DNA of 64,000 nt from Caldimonas caldifontis. GTDB lineage: Bacteria; Pseudomonadota; Gammaproteobacteria; Burkholderiales; Burkholderiaceae_C. Within the stretch, counting starts at the first letter, position 1. Each line of letters starts with the position of its first letter. Positions 16,851 through 26,890 of this stretch are shown here, in pieces. The notes below the pieces were generated by a model. It saw only the letters and a program-made list of their open reading frames with translations. It did not search any database and was not told the origin of the DNA. Location of the stretch: positions 248,001 to 312,000 of the forward strand of contig NZ_PSNX01000003.1 in NCBI RefSeq assembly GCF_002930615.1, written 5' to 3'. The position numbers and the translations under genes were made by a program.

Positions 16851-18137
16851 ATGATCGATGCGATGCTGGATGCCCGCCACTATGTGCGGGCGGTGACCGA
16901 GCTGGGCGAGAAAAGGCCGGTGCTGACCTCCCGGGCCATCTATAACGAGCGCGGCATGAAGCTGCTCGATGCCGGCGTGCGTGTGGATGCGCGCATGTAC
17001 GAGCGTCTGGTCGAGCATCGGCTGACCGTGCCGGTGGAAGACAGCCTCACCAGCGATCCGGCGGTGAACGGGCGTGTGCTGCGCGAGACCGCTGAATCGC
17101 TGCTGAAGCGGTGGCCGCTGTTCGCGGCCATGGGCGAGCGGCACAAGGCGCGCGAGGTGGTGCTGGCCGCGTTGAGCAGCCTGCCCCTGCCCACACCCAT
17201 TGGCTTTTGTCTGACCTTGGCGCGCGAGTCGTTTCCCGACCTGTTCGAGCATGCCGTGCTCACGGCGCTGACGGCGGGCTACCTGGCCTGGTCGCCGGTG
17301 GCGCGGCGCCATGACGTGCTCCTGGCCTGCGCGGCCGGGTTGCTGCATGACCTGGGCATGCTCTACATCGACCCGGTGCTGATGGCGCCTGAGAAGCGCC
17401 TCTCACCCGAGCAGCGCCGCCAGCTCTATGCCCACCCGCTGGCCTCGGCCATGCTCGTGGAGCGCCACCATGACTATCCGCGCGAGGTGGTGAGCGCCAT
17501 CCTGGAGCATCACGAGCACCTCGACGGCAGCGGCTACCCGCGGGGCCTGAACGGTGAGGCGATGAGCCCGCTGGGGCGCATCCTCTCCCTGGCCGAGGTG
17601 GTGACCGCGATGCACGGACGTGGCGCCACCGATCCCGAGTTGCGCCTGTCGGTGGTGCTGCGCATGAACCGTCACCGCTATGACCAGGAGCTTGCGCACG
17701 TGCTGCTGGATCTGCTGGGTGAATGCGCGGTGGCGGGGGCTTCGGCGGTGACCGGGGACCCGGTTGCGCAGCTGCATGCGGTGCAAGGTCTGCTGAGCGG
17801 CTGGGCTGAGGTGGTCTCGGCGCAGGAGCCGGCGGCGGTGCTGGGCCGCACGACCGAGCGGGTGGCAGAGATCGGACGCGCCCTCGCGGGCGCAGGGGCC
17901 AGCCCCGAGCAGCTGCAGTGGCTGGGGGACGACGTGCTGGATCGCCGGGTGCAGGCCGAGCTGAGCCTGATCGCCCGCGAAGCCGCCTGGCAGGTGCGCA
18001 GCGTGTCGCGCGAGTTGCGCCGGCGCTGGCGTCTGGAGCCCGGCCAGGCCTACCCCGGTGCCTTGGAGCGCTGGTTGGCCGAGGTGGCGCGTGTGTGTGG
18101 GCCCCTGGTGCGAGGCGGATCCAGTCCCGAAGGCTGA
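16851..18137 (+). CDS. HD-GYP-type protein, degenerate
   Basis: A 428-residue protein with an N-terminal region like the DUF3391 part of HD-GYP proteins and a central HD-GYP domain. The HD pair is at residues 166-167 (LLHDLGML), HPLASAMLV follows, and HHEHLDGSGYPRGLNG starts at residue 220. The canonical Lys of HDxGK is Met here, and the later DxYDA(L/M)-type motif reads AEVVTAM, so activity on c-di-GMP is uncertain although the GYP signature is intact. The C-terminal 120 residues are helical and unassigned. The start is the ATG at 16851. Confidence 0.8.
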   Translation: MIDAMLDARHYVRAVTELGEKRPVLTSRAIYNERGMKLLDAGVRVDARMYERLVEHRLTVPVEDSLTSDPAVNGRVLRETAESLLKRWPLFAAMGERHKAREVVLAALSSLPLPTPIGFCLTLARESFPDLFEHAVLTALTAGYLAWSPVARRHDVLLACAAGLLHDLGMLYIDPVLMAPEKRLSPEQRRQLYAHPLASAMLVERHHDYPREVVSAILEHHEHLDGSGYPRGLNGEAMSPLGRILSLAEVVTAMHGRGATDPELRLSVVLRMNRHRYDQELAHVLLDLLGECAVAGASAVTGDPVAQLHAVQGLLSGWAEVVSAQEPAAVLGRTTERVAEIGRALAGAGASPEQLQWLGDDVLDRRVQAELSLIAREAAWQVRSVSRELRRRWRLEPGQAYPGALERWLAEVARVCGPLVRGGSSPEG

Positions 18138-18152
18138 GGTTCGTTGCGGGTT

Positions 18153-19046
18153 TCAGCCCGGTGGCAGCCCCAGCTTCTCGAGCAGGCCGTTGAGTTCGTC
18201 GAGCGAGCCGAAGGCAATCGCCACCTCGCCTTGCTCGCCGCGCTTGGTGCGCTTCTTCACGCGGATCTCGACGGCGGCGGTGAGGTGGTCGGAGAGCTGC
18301 TCCTCGAGGCGCACCAGGTCGCGCGGCTTGTCATGCCTGACCCGCAGCAGCGGTGTCTGGCGCGCGGCGGCCTGGGTGACGAGCTTTTCGGCCTCGCGCA
18401 CGCTGAGCTTCTTCGCGATGATCTCGTTGGCACAGAGGATCTGTTGCGCCGCTTCGAGAGGCAGCAGGGCACGGGCATGGCCCATGTCGAGGTCGCCGGC
18501 CATCAGCATCTGCTGCACCGGCTCGGCCAGGTTGAGCAGGCGCAGCAGGTTGGAGGCCGCACTGCGCGAGCGGCCCACGGCCTGGGCCGCCTGCTCGTGC
18601 GTGAGGCCGAACTCCTGGATCAGGCGCTGCAGGCCCTGGGCCTCTTCCAGCGGGTTGAGGTCCTCGCGCTGGATGTTCTCGATCAGTGCCATCGCCGCGG
18701 CGGCTTCGTCGGGCACTTCCTTCACCAGCACCGGGACCTCGTTCAGCCCGGCGAGCCGGGCCGCGCGGAAGCGGCGTTCGCCCGCGATGATCTCGTAGCG
18801 GTTCGGCCCCACGGGCCGCACCAGGATGGGCTGCATGATGCCCTGGGCCTTGATGCTTTCGGCCAGCTCGTACAGCGAGCCCTCGTCCATGCGCGTGCGC
18901 GGCTGGTACTTGCCGGCCTGCATCTGGGCGAGCTTGAGCGTCGAGGGTGCGCCGGCCGGCGCCGCGGTCGCGGGGGTGTCGCTGACCTTGGGGCCGAGCA
19001 GGGCTTCGAGGCCGAGGCCGAGGCCTTTGGGTTTCTTGGTGACCAT
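18153..19046 (-). CDS. parB: Chromosome-partitioning protein ParB
   Basis: The 297-residue protein has the CTPase/arginine patch motif GERRFRAARLAG (around residue 90), ENIQREDLNPLEEA, the helix-turn-helix GLTHEQAAQAVGRSRSAASNLLRLL, and a C-terminal dimerisation domain. ParB binds parS, slides as a CTP-dependent clamp and hands the origin region to ParA and SMC. Three parS-like sites lie 3.4-4.9 kb away inside rsmG and mnmG. The gene is separated from parA by a hydrolase gene, with 15 bases to the latter. Confidence 0.97.
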   Translation of the reverse strand: MVTKKPKGLGLGLEALLGPKVSDTPATAAPAGAPSTLKLAQMQAGKYQPRTRMDEGSLYELAESIKAQGIMQPILVRPVGPNRYEIIAGERRFRAARLAGLNEVPVLVKEVPDEAAAAMALIENIQREDLNPLEEAQGLQRLIQEFGLTHEQAAQAVGRSRSAASNLLRLLNLAEPVQQMLMAGDLDMGHARALLPLEAAQQILCANEIIAKKLSVREAEKLVTQAAARQTPLLRVRHDKPRDLVRLEEQLSDHLTAAVEIRVKKRTKRGEQGEVAIAFGSLDELNGLLEKLGLPPG

Positions 19047-19061
19047 GTCGTGAGGTGAAGG

Positions 19062-19598
19062 CTAGGCGGCGCGCAGGGTGTCGAGCAGGGCGCGGCCCTC
19101 GGCCCAGTCGCCCAGGCCGGATTCGTGGTTGATGTGACCGAGCGGGCCCAGGCCCACCAGGCGTGCGCCCCATTGCTGGACCATCTCGGCGGCGCGCTCA
19201 GGGGCGCAGTAGGGATCGTTGCTGCTGACCACGGCCGTGGCGGGGAAGGGCAGGCGCTGGCGCACGATGGGGCGCCAGTTGTGCAGCTGGGGCGGCATGT
19301 CGTCGCGCTCGGTGTCGGGCGGGGCCACGAGCAGCGCGCCGGTCACGCGATCGGTCAGCCGCGAATGCGCGGCCCAGGCGGCCACGAGCTGGCAGCCCAG
19401 GCTGTGGGCCACCAGCAGCGCGGGCGAGGCATCGGCCATCAGCACTTCATCCAGCCGGGCCATCCAGTCGCCCCGCCGGGGCCATTCCCAGTCGGCCTGT
19501 TCCACGCGGGTGTCCCCATGCAGGGCTTCCCAGCGGCTTTGCCAGTGGTCGGGGCCGGAGTTGAGCCAGCCGGGCAGGAGGAGGACACGCGGGGTCAT
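19062..19598 (-). CDS. RBBP9/YdeN-type alpha/beta hydrolase
   Basis: The 178-residue serine hydrolase begins with RVLLLPGWLNSGPDHWQ, has the nucleophile elbow AHSLGC (Ser near residue 74) and ends with GHINHESG, supplying the catalytic His. This is the RBBP9/YdeN family, small hydrolases of unknown natural substrate. It sits between parA and parB on the same strand with gaps of 20 and 15 bases, so it is probably co-transcribed with them. A direct role in partitioning is not established. Confidence 0.88.
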   Translation of the reverse strand: MTPRVLLLPGWLNSGPDHWQSRWEALHGDTRVEQADWEWPRRGDWMARLDEVLMADASPALLVAHSLGCQLVAAWAAHSRLTDRVTGALLVAPPDTERDDMPPQLHNWRPIVRQRLPFPATAVVSSNDPYCAPERAAEMVQQWGARLVGLGPLGHINHESGLGDWAEGRALLDTLRAA

Positions 19599-19618
19599 GG
19601 GCCGGGATGGTACAGGGC

Positions 19619-20389
19619 TCACATCGTGGCAATGCGCGCCACCATCTCGCGCGCGAACTCGATGTAGGCCTGAGCGCCCCGCGAGGCCGGGTCGAACACC
19701 ACGCCGGGCTGCCCGTAGCTGGGGGCTTCGGCCAGGCGCACATTGCGCGGGATGACGGAGTTGAACACCTTGTCGGCGAAGTGCTGCTTGAGCTGCTCGC
19801 TCACCTGGCTCTGCAGCGTGATGCGTGGGTCGTACATCACGCGCAGCAGGCCGATGATCTTGAGGTCGGCGTTCAGGTTGGCGTGCACCTGCTTGATGGT
19901 GTTGACCAGGTCGGTGAGGCCTTCGAGCGCGAAGTACTCGCACTGCATGGGCACGATCACGCCGTGCGCACTGACCAGGCCGTTGAGCGTGAGCATCGAC
20001 AGCGAGGGCGGGCAGTCGATCAGCACAAAGTCGTAGTCGGCATCGGCGGCGGCCAGGGCGCCCTTGAGTCGCTGGTCGCGGCGCTCCAGGTCGACCAGCT
20101 CGACCTCGGCCCCGGCCAGTTCGCGGTTGGCGCCCAGCACGTCGTAGCCGCCGAGTTCCGAGCGGGCGCGCGCCTCGGCCACCGAGGCCGATTCGAGCAG
20201 GACGTCGTACACCGACAGCGGCAGCGTGCGCTTGTCCACGCCCGAGCCCATCGTGGCATTGCCCTGGGGGTCGAGGTCCACCAGCAGCACGCGCTGATCG
20301 ACACGGGCGAGGCCGGCGGCGAGGTTGACGGCGGTGGTCGTCTTGCCGACGCCGCCTTTCTGGTTGGCAATGCAGAAGATCTTGGCCAT
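19619..20389 (-). CDS. parA: Chromosome-partitioning ATPase ParA
   Basis: The 256-residue protein starts with the deviant Walker A motif KGGVGKTTTAVNLA, has the Walker A' DLDPQGNATMG and the Walker B DYDFVLIDCPPSL, and lacks an N-terminal HTH, as in chromosomal ParA/Soj. It forms the ATP-dependent gradient that moves ParB-parS complexes. It begins 20 bases downstream of the PIN-domain toxin gene, so the toxin-antitoxin pair and the par genes may share a transcript. Confidence 0.97.
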   Translation of the reverse strand: MAKIFCIANQKGGVGKTTTAVNLAAGLARVDQRVLLVDLDPQGNATMGSGVDKRTLPLSVYDVLLESASVAEARARSELGGYDVLGANRELAGAEVELVDLERRDQRLKGALAAADADYDFVLIDCPPSLSMLTLNGLVSAHGVIVPMQCEYFALEGLTDLVNTIKQVHANLNADLKIIGLLRVMYDPRITLQSQVSEQLKQHFADKVFNSVIPRNVRLAEAPSYGQPGVVFDPASRGAQAYIEFAREMVARIATM

Positions 20390-20409
20390 GGGCGGGTGCT
20401 TTGGGGGGC

Positions 20410-20826
20410 TCAGAGTTCGATGAGGTCGACGCCCACGGCACGGGCGGCGCGTTGCAGAGCGGTGTCCAGCGTGGCCAGGGGCAGGCGGCGGCGCATGGCG
20501 AGGTCGAGGTAGCTGGCGTCGTAAACGGAGAGGGTGTGTTCGCGGGCCAGGTGCAGTGTGTCGGCGCGGGCCCGCTCAGGGGGGGCGGCGTCGGTGTCGA
20601 TGCGCAGCTGCTTCAGCAGGTCGAGGTAGGCCTCCACCTCGGTTTGCGTCAGGCGGCGGCGGCGTTCGGCGCTGAGCACGATGTTGCCGATCTCCAGGTG
20701 CCACAGCGGAGGCACCACGGCGCCGTGATCCTGCACGCGTCGGAAAAGGAGGTCGCCGGCCTCGCTGGCTTCGTCTTCGAAACACCAGGTGAGCGCGCTG
20801 GAGGCGTCGAGCACCACGGGGCTCAT
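20410..20826 (-). CDS. PIN-domain toxin (VapC-like ribonuclease)
   Basis: The 138-residue PIN protein starts VVLDASSALTWCFEDE and carries the expected acidic residues: Asp7, Glu45 (LEIGN), an Asp in VYDASYLD near residue 100 and an Asp in ATLDTAL near 118. VapC-type toxins cut RNA with magnesium. Its ATG overlaps the stop of the Phd-like antitoxin gene (ATGA), the typical arrangement for a type II pair. The target RNA is unknown. Confidence 0.88.
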   Translation of the reverse strand: MSPVVLDASSALTWCFEDEASEAGDLLFRRVQDHGAVVPPLWHLEIGNIVLSAERRRRLTQTEVEAYLDLLKQLRIDTDAAPPERARADTLHLAREHTLSVYDASYLDLAMRRRLPLATLDTALQRAARAVGVDLIEL

Positions 20827-21071
20827 CCTTTGCGGCCCTCGTCGCGCAGCACGTGCCAGTCCATGCCCAGGCGCCGTCCGGCCCGTTGTTCACGCATGCG
20901 CTCCAGGAGATCTTCGCCCGCGGCGGGGGTGTGGGACGTGGACTGAACGGGCAGCAGGCGAGCCACGGGGCGGCCGTGTTTGGTGATCACGACTTCCTCG
21001 CCGTGCTCGACGCGGTCCAGCAGGGCGGACAGATGGGTCTTCGCCTCGAAGGCGCCGATGGTGACGGACAT
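20823..21071 (-). CDS. Phd/YefM-type antitoxin
   Basis: The 82-residue protein contains the prevent-host-death pattern TIGAFEAKTHLSALLDRVEHGEEVVITKHGRPVARL at its N-terminus, which binds DNA and dimerises, and a charged tail that would wrap the toxin. The ATG at 21071 is preferred over a TTG one codon upstream. An inverted repeat lies immediately upstream and could be its autoregulatory operator. Confidence 0.88.
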   Translation of the reverse strand: MSVTIGAFEAKTHLSALLDRVEHGEEVVITKHGRPVARLLPVQSTSHTPAAGEDLLERMREQRAGRRLGMDWHVLRDEGRKG

Positions 21072-21072
21072 C

Positions 21073-21098
21073 AATTCAACTGGTTGAAGTAACTGGTT
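21073..21098 (-). promoter_or_regulatory. Candidate operator of the toxin-antitoxin pair
   Basis: TTCAAC-TG-GTTGAA (21075-21088) is a perfect inverted repeat that starts four bases upstream of the antitoxin ATG. The core AACTGGTT recurs as a direct repeat at 21091-21098, 13 bases further on. Phd/YefM antitoxins repress their own promoters by binding such palindromes. Confidence 0.5.
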
Positions 21099-21131
21099 TG
21101 ATTTTCCGGTGAGAGGGGCTGTGCGTCAAGC

Positions 21132-21743
21132 TCAGTTCGTCGTCAGTCGGATACCAAACCCGATCAGGAAGACGCCGGCCAGCCGCTCCAGCCATTTCGC
21201 CATCCGCCGGTGGGCGCGCACCTTGGCGGCGATGGCGTGGGCGAAGGCGCACAGGGTCAGGCAATACACGGCGGTGAGTGCCGCGATCGTGACGGCCATC
21301 GCAGCGAAGGTGACCACGCCCTGGTGGCGGGCCGGGTCGATGAAGAGCGGGAAGAAGGCCATGTAGAAGACGATGGCCTTGGGATTGAGCACGGTGATCA
21401 GCATGGCCTGGCGGAAGTAGCGGCCGGCTTCCATCGGCACGACCGGCGTTGCGCCGTCCCGGGCGCGCAGAAGCTTGAAGCCGATCCAGCACAGGTAGGC
21501 CGCGCCGGCGTACTGCACGGCCTGGAAGACGGTGGGGTGGGTGGCCAGCAGGGCGGCCACGCCGGCCACGGCCAGCCAGAGCAGGATCTGGTCGCCCGCG
21601 ATCAGCCCGGCGGTCGCCGCAGCTCCCGCGCGGAAGCCGCCCTTGCCGGTGGCGGTGAGCAAGGCAAAGGTGCCGGGGCCGGGCAGGGCCAGGAAGATGA
21701 GGATGGCGGCGCAGTAGGCGCCGAAGTCGGAGATGCCGAACAT
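21132..21743 (-). CDS. LysE/RhtB family amino-acid exporter
   Basis: The 203-residue protein has about six hydrophobic helices. The first carries ALPGPGTFALLTATGKGGFRAG, the LysE/RhtB signature, and the middle has LITVLNPKAIVFYMAFFP, also conserved. Members export amino acids or homoserine lactones through the inner membrane; the substrate here is unknown. It lies 15 bases after the lipocalin gene and 60 bases before the antitoxin gene. Confidence 0.9.
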   Translation of the reverse strand: MFGISDFGAYCAAILIFLALPGPGTFALLTATGKGGFRAGAAATAGLIAGDQILLWLAVAGVAALLATHPTVFQAVQYAGAAYLCWIGFKLLRARDGATPVVPMEAGRYFRQAMLITVLNPKAIVFYMAFFPLFIDPARHQGVVTFAAMAVTIAALTAVYCLTLCAFAHAIAAKVRAHRRMAKWLERLAGVFLIGFGIRLTTN

Positions 21744-21758
21744 CAGGGGCTCCGTGGG

Positions 21759-22331
21759 TCAGGGGGTCAGGGGTTGCGTCTGCGGGTGGCTCTTCAGTCG
21801 CTCCAGGTCGAAGCCCTGGGCCTGGAGCTGGGCGCGGATGCGCTGGTCGTCCTCGGCGCTGAGCTGGGGGCTGCGCGACAGCACCCACAGGTACTCGCGC
21901 CGCGGCTCGGACACGACGGCGTAGCGGTAGTCGTCGGCCAGCTGGATCACCCAGTAGTCGCCCCAGACGAAGGGAAGCCAGGACAGCCAGGCCGGAGCGA
22001 AGCGCACCTGGAGGGTGGCGGGCCCGGTCACGCGTGCCACCCCCAGGGCCTGGTCCACCTCGCCGCTGGCCTGGCGGCAGCGGTTCAGCACCTGCAACCG
22101 GTTGTCGGGCAGGGGGGTGTAGGTGGCGGCGGTGTCGGACGCACACTGGGCCTGGAAGCGGTTGGGGTAGAGCGCTACCTGGTACCACGTGCCGAGGTAG
22201 CGGTTCAGGTCCACGCTCGGCACCGGGGTCAGCGGCGCAGGCTGGGCCAGCAGGCCGTGGGTGCTCAGGGCCAGGCCGGTCAGCAGGGCGGCGACAGGGG
22301 CCTTGGCTGGCAGGCGACGGAAGAACTTCAT
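21759..22331 (-). CDS. Secreted bacterial lipocalin
   Basis: The 190-residue protein has a signal peptide (residues 1-29, ending LLAQ) and the lipocalin GxW motif in YLGTWYQVALYPNRFQ. RFAPAWLSWLPFVWGDYWVI and YLWVLSRSPQLS follow, as in Blc-type proteins. E. coli Blc is an outer-membrane lipoprotein that binds lysophospholipids; here no lipobox Cys is seen, so the protein is probably soluble in the periplasm. Its start overlaps the rsmG stop (ATGA). Confidence 0.88.
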   Translation of the reverse strand: MKFFRRLPAKAPVAALLTGLALSTHGLLAQPAPLTPVPSVDLNRYLGTWYQVALYPNRFQAQCASDTAATYTPLPDNRLQVLNRCRQASGEVDQALGVARVTGPATLQVRFAPAWLSWLPFVWGDYWVIQLADDYRYAVVSEPRREYLWVLSRSPQLSAEDDQRIRAQLQAQGFDLERLKSHPQTQPLTP

Positions 22332-22972
22332 GGCGACTCCTGTGTGGGGCGCATCCAGACCAGGCAGCGCTCGGCGTCCAGGCCTGGAACCGTCAATGGT
22401 TCCACGTGAAACACCGTCACATCATCGGGCAATTCCGCGGCCTCCGCCTCGGGGGCCTTGCCCTTCATGGCCATCCAGACGCCCCCGGGGCGCAGGTGCG
22501 GGCGGGTCAGGGCGACGAAGTCGGCCAAGGAGGCGAAAGCGCGCGAGGTGACGACGTCCGCCTGCTGAGGGGGCAGCGCCTCGACCCGCGCGTGCTCGGC
22601 TCGCAGGTTCTTCAGGCCGAGTTCGGCCGCCACCTGGCGGATGAAGCTCGCCTTCTTGGCGACCGTGTCCACGCAGATGACCTGGGCCTGGGGCAGGGCG
22701 ATGGCAATGACCACGCCTGGCAGCCCGGCGCCGGCGCCGACGTCGAGCAGCTTGAAGGGCTGCTCAGCAAAGCGGGCGGCGAGTGCGGGGACCACCGCGA
22801 GGCTGTCGAGGAGGTGGTGGGTCAGCATCTCCTCGGGGCTGCGGACGGCGGTGAGGTTGTAGACGCGGTTCCACTTGGCGATCAGCGCCTGGTAGGCGAG
22901 CAGGAGGTCGACCTGGGTGGGGCTCAGGGAGAGGCCGAGGTGGGTGAGGCCGGATTGGAGGGCGGGTTTCAT
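22328..22972 (-). CDS. rsmG: 16S rRNA (guanine-527-N7)-methyltransferase RsmG
   Basis: The 214-residue enzyme methylates G527 of 16S rRNA. It has NRVYNLTAVRSPEEMLTHHLLDSL, the SAM motif LLDVGAGAGLPGVVIAIALP and VTSRAFASL. It follows mnmG on the same strand, the classical gidA-gidB order, but the two are separated by a 350-bp palindromic element. A parS-like site lies near its 3' end. No Shine-Dalgarno is visible before the ATG. Confidence 0.96.
   Translation of the reverse strand: MKPALQSGLTHLGLSLSPTQVDLLLAYQALIAKWNRVYNLTAVRSPEEMLTHHLLDSLAVVPALAARFAEQPFKLLDVGAGAGLPGVVIAIALPQAQVICVDTVAKKASFIRQVAAELGLKNLRAEHARVEALPPQQADVVTSRAFASLADFVALTRPHLRPGGVWMAMKGKAPEAEAAELPDDVTVFHVEPLTVPGLDAERCLVWMRPTQESP
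22398..22413. promoter_or_regulatory. parS-like site 1 (inside rsmG)
   Basis: GGTTCCACGTGAAACA differs from the standard parS TGTTTCACGTGAAACA at positions 1 and 5, and position 5 is known to be variable. It keeps the central CACGTG and the full right arm. It lies in the rsmG coding frame, encoding FHVEP. Confidence 0.75.
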
Positions 22973-23019
22973 TTGGTTTGTGAGTGTGCCTGATGGGGCT
23001 CGGGTTGCCTTGCAGCCAT

Positions 23020-23369
23020 GCCGGGTCCCGGCCCGGCAGCCGGGTAACTTTCATTTGCTGGCCCAAATGAAAGTCACCAAAGCAAAGGGCCTGAATGCAA
23101 CACCATACGGTATCGACCGTTGAGCTTCGGAGACGCGGTCCGGCGGGCGGTTGATGACCGGCGAGGTGGCTTGGGCCTTCAAAGCGCTTGGGAAAGACTT
23201 GGACGCGCAAGGCTTCGATCCGCCATGGCGGTGATCGACCGCCCACCGGACTGTCCGTCCGAAGCGCGCAGAACGAACTGCATGGTTTTGTATTTGAGGC
23301 CCTCTTCTTTGGTGACTTTCTTCTGGGCCCACAGAAGAAAGTTACCCGCCCGCCGGGGCGGGACCCGGC
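23020..23369. repeat. 350-bp extragenic palindrome with two matching hairpins
   Basis: The outer arms (23020-23092 and 23298-23369) are imperfect inverted copies, and inner segments (23138-23159 and 23230-23251) continue the symmetry. Each outer arm contains its own 11-bp perfect hairpin: 23047-23057 with 23064-23074, and 23315-23325 with 23332-23342. The two stems differ at two positions, and both changes are compensated. The element lies between mnmG and rsmG. Short frames inside it encode peptides such as KVTRPPGRDP on both strands and are not genes. It is probably a multi-copy intergenic repeat. Confidence 0.85.
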
Positions 23370-23412
23370 AATGGTGAATGGCCGCAAATGCACCGAGAAG
23401 CAAGCCCTCCGC

Positions 23413-25362
<1,950 letters not shown>

Positions 25363-25568
25363 GGCGATCTCCGCCGGGCAAACTGCCTATTTTAGTGGCA
25401 CCTGGCGGGTCATGCCTGGGGGCTGCGCCAACGACGCGGCCGGATGTGTGCCTTCGCACGCGACTCCCCCTGAAGAGGGGGTCAAGGGTTAACCCGAGTG
25501 ATTCGCTCTCGGTGATGTCGAGAATGAGGGGCTTGCCCATGCCGTCGGCCCGCTTGCTGCCAAGAACA

Positions 25569-25907
25569 ATGACAACGCCTTCGTCATCTGCCGCACAGCC
25601 CATCGCCCGTCACGCGCTGGGAGAGTGGGCCGTCGATGCCCAGGAACTCGCGCGAGCCTGGCGCATTCTGCATGATCCGCAGGCGCCGGCCTTGCCCTGG
25701 GGCCAGCGCCTGTTGGCCTTGTCATCGCTGTATCCGTCGCGTCCGTCGGCATGGCTGCTCGCCTTGGAGGCCCGGCTCAGCGCGCTGGAGGCCCACATCC
25801 GCCAGTTCGGCCTCGTGCCCGATGACAAGGTCTTCGCCATGGCGGCCCAGGCGCCGTTGCAGGCCCACGAAGACGCCTACCTGTTTCCGCGCGACACGCG
25901 CTGGTGA
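25569..25907 (+). CDS. Uncharacterised protein, about 112 residues
   Basis: I do not recognise the family. The conserved-looking part begins at HALGEWAVDAQELARAWRILHDP and contains a helix with SALEAHIRQFGLVPDDKVFAMAAQA. The start is uncertain: the ATG at 25569 is close to that part, while one at 25539 has a weak GAGGGG upstream. It is divergent from mnmG (206-bp spacer containing the perfect palindrome GGGTTAACCC at 25486-25495) and convergent with the MscS gene. Confidence 0.5.
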   Translation: MTTPSSSAAQPIARHALGEWAVDAQELARAWRILHDPQAPALPWGQRLLALSSLYPSRPSAWLLALEARLSALEAHIRQFGLVPDDKVFAMAAQAPLQAHEDAYLFPRDTRW

Positions 25908-25930
25908 ATCGGTCCGGCCGACGCCCCTGA

Positions 25931-26863
25931 TCAGCGCCCGCCCGCTGCTTCGGTCGCCCCATCGGCCCCGGTGGTGCGCAGGCGGAAGGGGGCGGCGTGG
26001 CCGTCCTTGCCTTCACCGGCATACACCGTGAGGTGCGGGTAGGGGATCTCGATGCCGGCCTGGTCGAAGGCCTTCTTCAGGCGCCGCAGGTATTCGCGGC
26101 GCACGCCCCATTGCTCGATGGGCTGGCAGCGCAGCCGGCAGCGGATCACCACGGCCGAATCGGCCCATTGGTCCACGCCGGCCATTTCCAGATCGCCCAG
26201 GATGCGCGGGCCGAAGGTCTCGTCGGCGCGCAGCTCGGCGGCCACCTGGTGCATCACGGCCATGACCTGATCCACATCCTCGCGGTAGGCCACGCCGATG
26301 TCCATCACCGCATTGCCGAAGCCGCGTGTCATGTTGGTGACCACGCTGATGGTGCCGTTGGGGATGAAGTGCACGTTGCCGCTGTAGTCGCGCAGCTGCA
26401 CGAATCGCAGCGTCACTTCCTCCACCACGCCGGACTGGCCGCCCAGCTGCACCACGTCGCCCTGGCGGATCTGGTTCTCCAGCAGGATGAAGAAGCCCGT
26501 GAAATAGTCTTTCACCAGGCTTTGTGCACCAAAGCCGATGGCCAGGCCCACCACACCGGCAGCCCCCAGGATGGGTGCCACCGACACGCCCAGCTCGGAC
26601 AGGATGAGCATGGCGGTGATGAGCGTGATGACCACACTGACGATGTAGCGGAACACGCGGCTGAGGGTCTCGGCACGCTTGAGGGCTTCACGGTCGTCGA
26701 TGCGCGCGGTGAGCCGCTCGCGGAAGATCCGGATGGCCCGGTGCAGCACGCCGACCACGATCCAGGCCGCGATGGCAATGATCGTGATGCGCACGGCGAT
26801 GGTGGTGTATTGCCCCAGGCTGCTCCACAGGGCACCGGCGCCGGCGATCAGGTCTTCATTCAT
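25931..26863 (-). CDS. MscS-type mechanosensitive channel
   Basis: The 310-residue protein has three N-terminal membrane helices. The third carries the pore-lining pattern GAAGVVGLAIGFGAQSLVKDYFTGFFILLENQ, followed by the beta domain (QIRQGDVVQLGGQSGVVEEVTLRFVQLRD) and a C-terminal mixed domain. Such channels open on sudden osmotic downshift and release small solutes. AAGGAG precedes the ATG. It lies 27 bases after otsA, so it is likely the last gene of the trehalose operon and would release that solute. Confidence 0.93.
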   Translation of the reverse strand: MNEDLIAGAGALWSSLGQYTTIAVRITIIAIAAWIVVGVLHRAIRIFRERLTARIDDREALKRAETLSRVFRYIVSVVITLITAMLILSELGVSVAPILGAAGVVGLAIGFGAQSLVKDYFTGFFILLENQIRQGDVVQLGGQSGVVEEVTLRFVQLRDYSGNVHFIPNGTISVVTNMTRGFGNAVMDIGVAYREDVDQVMAVMHQVAAELRADETFGPRILGDLEMAGVDQWADSAVVIRCRLRCQPIEQWGVRREYLRRLKKAFDQAGIEIPYPHLTVYAGEGKDGHAAPFRLRTTGADGATEAAGGR

Positions 26864-26890
26864 GCGGGAGAACTCCTTTCGATGAGGGGG

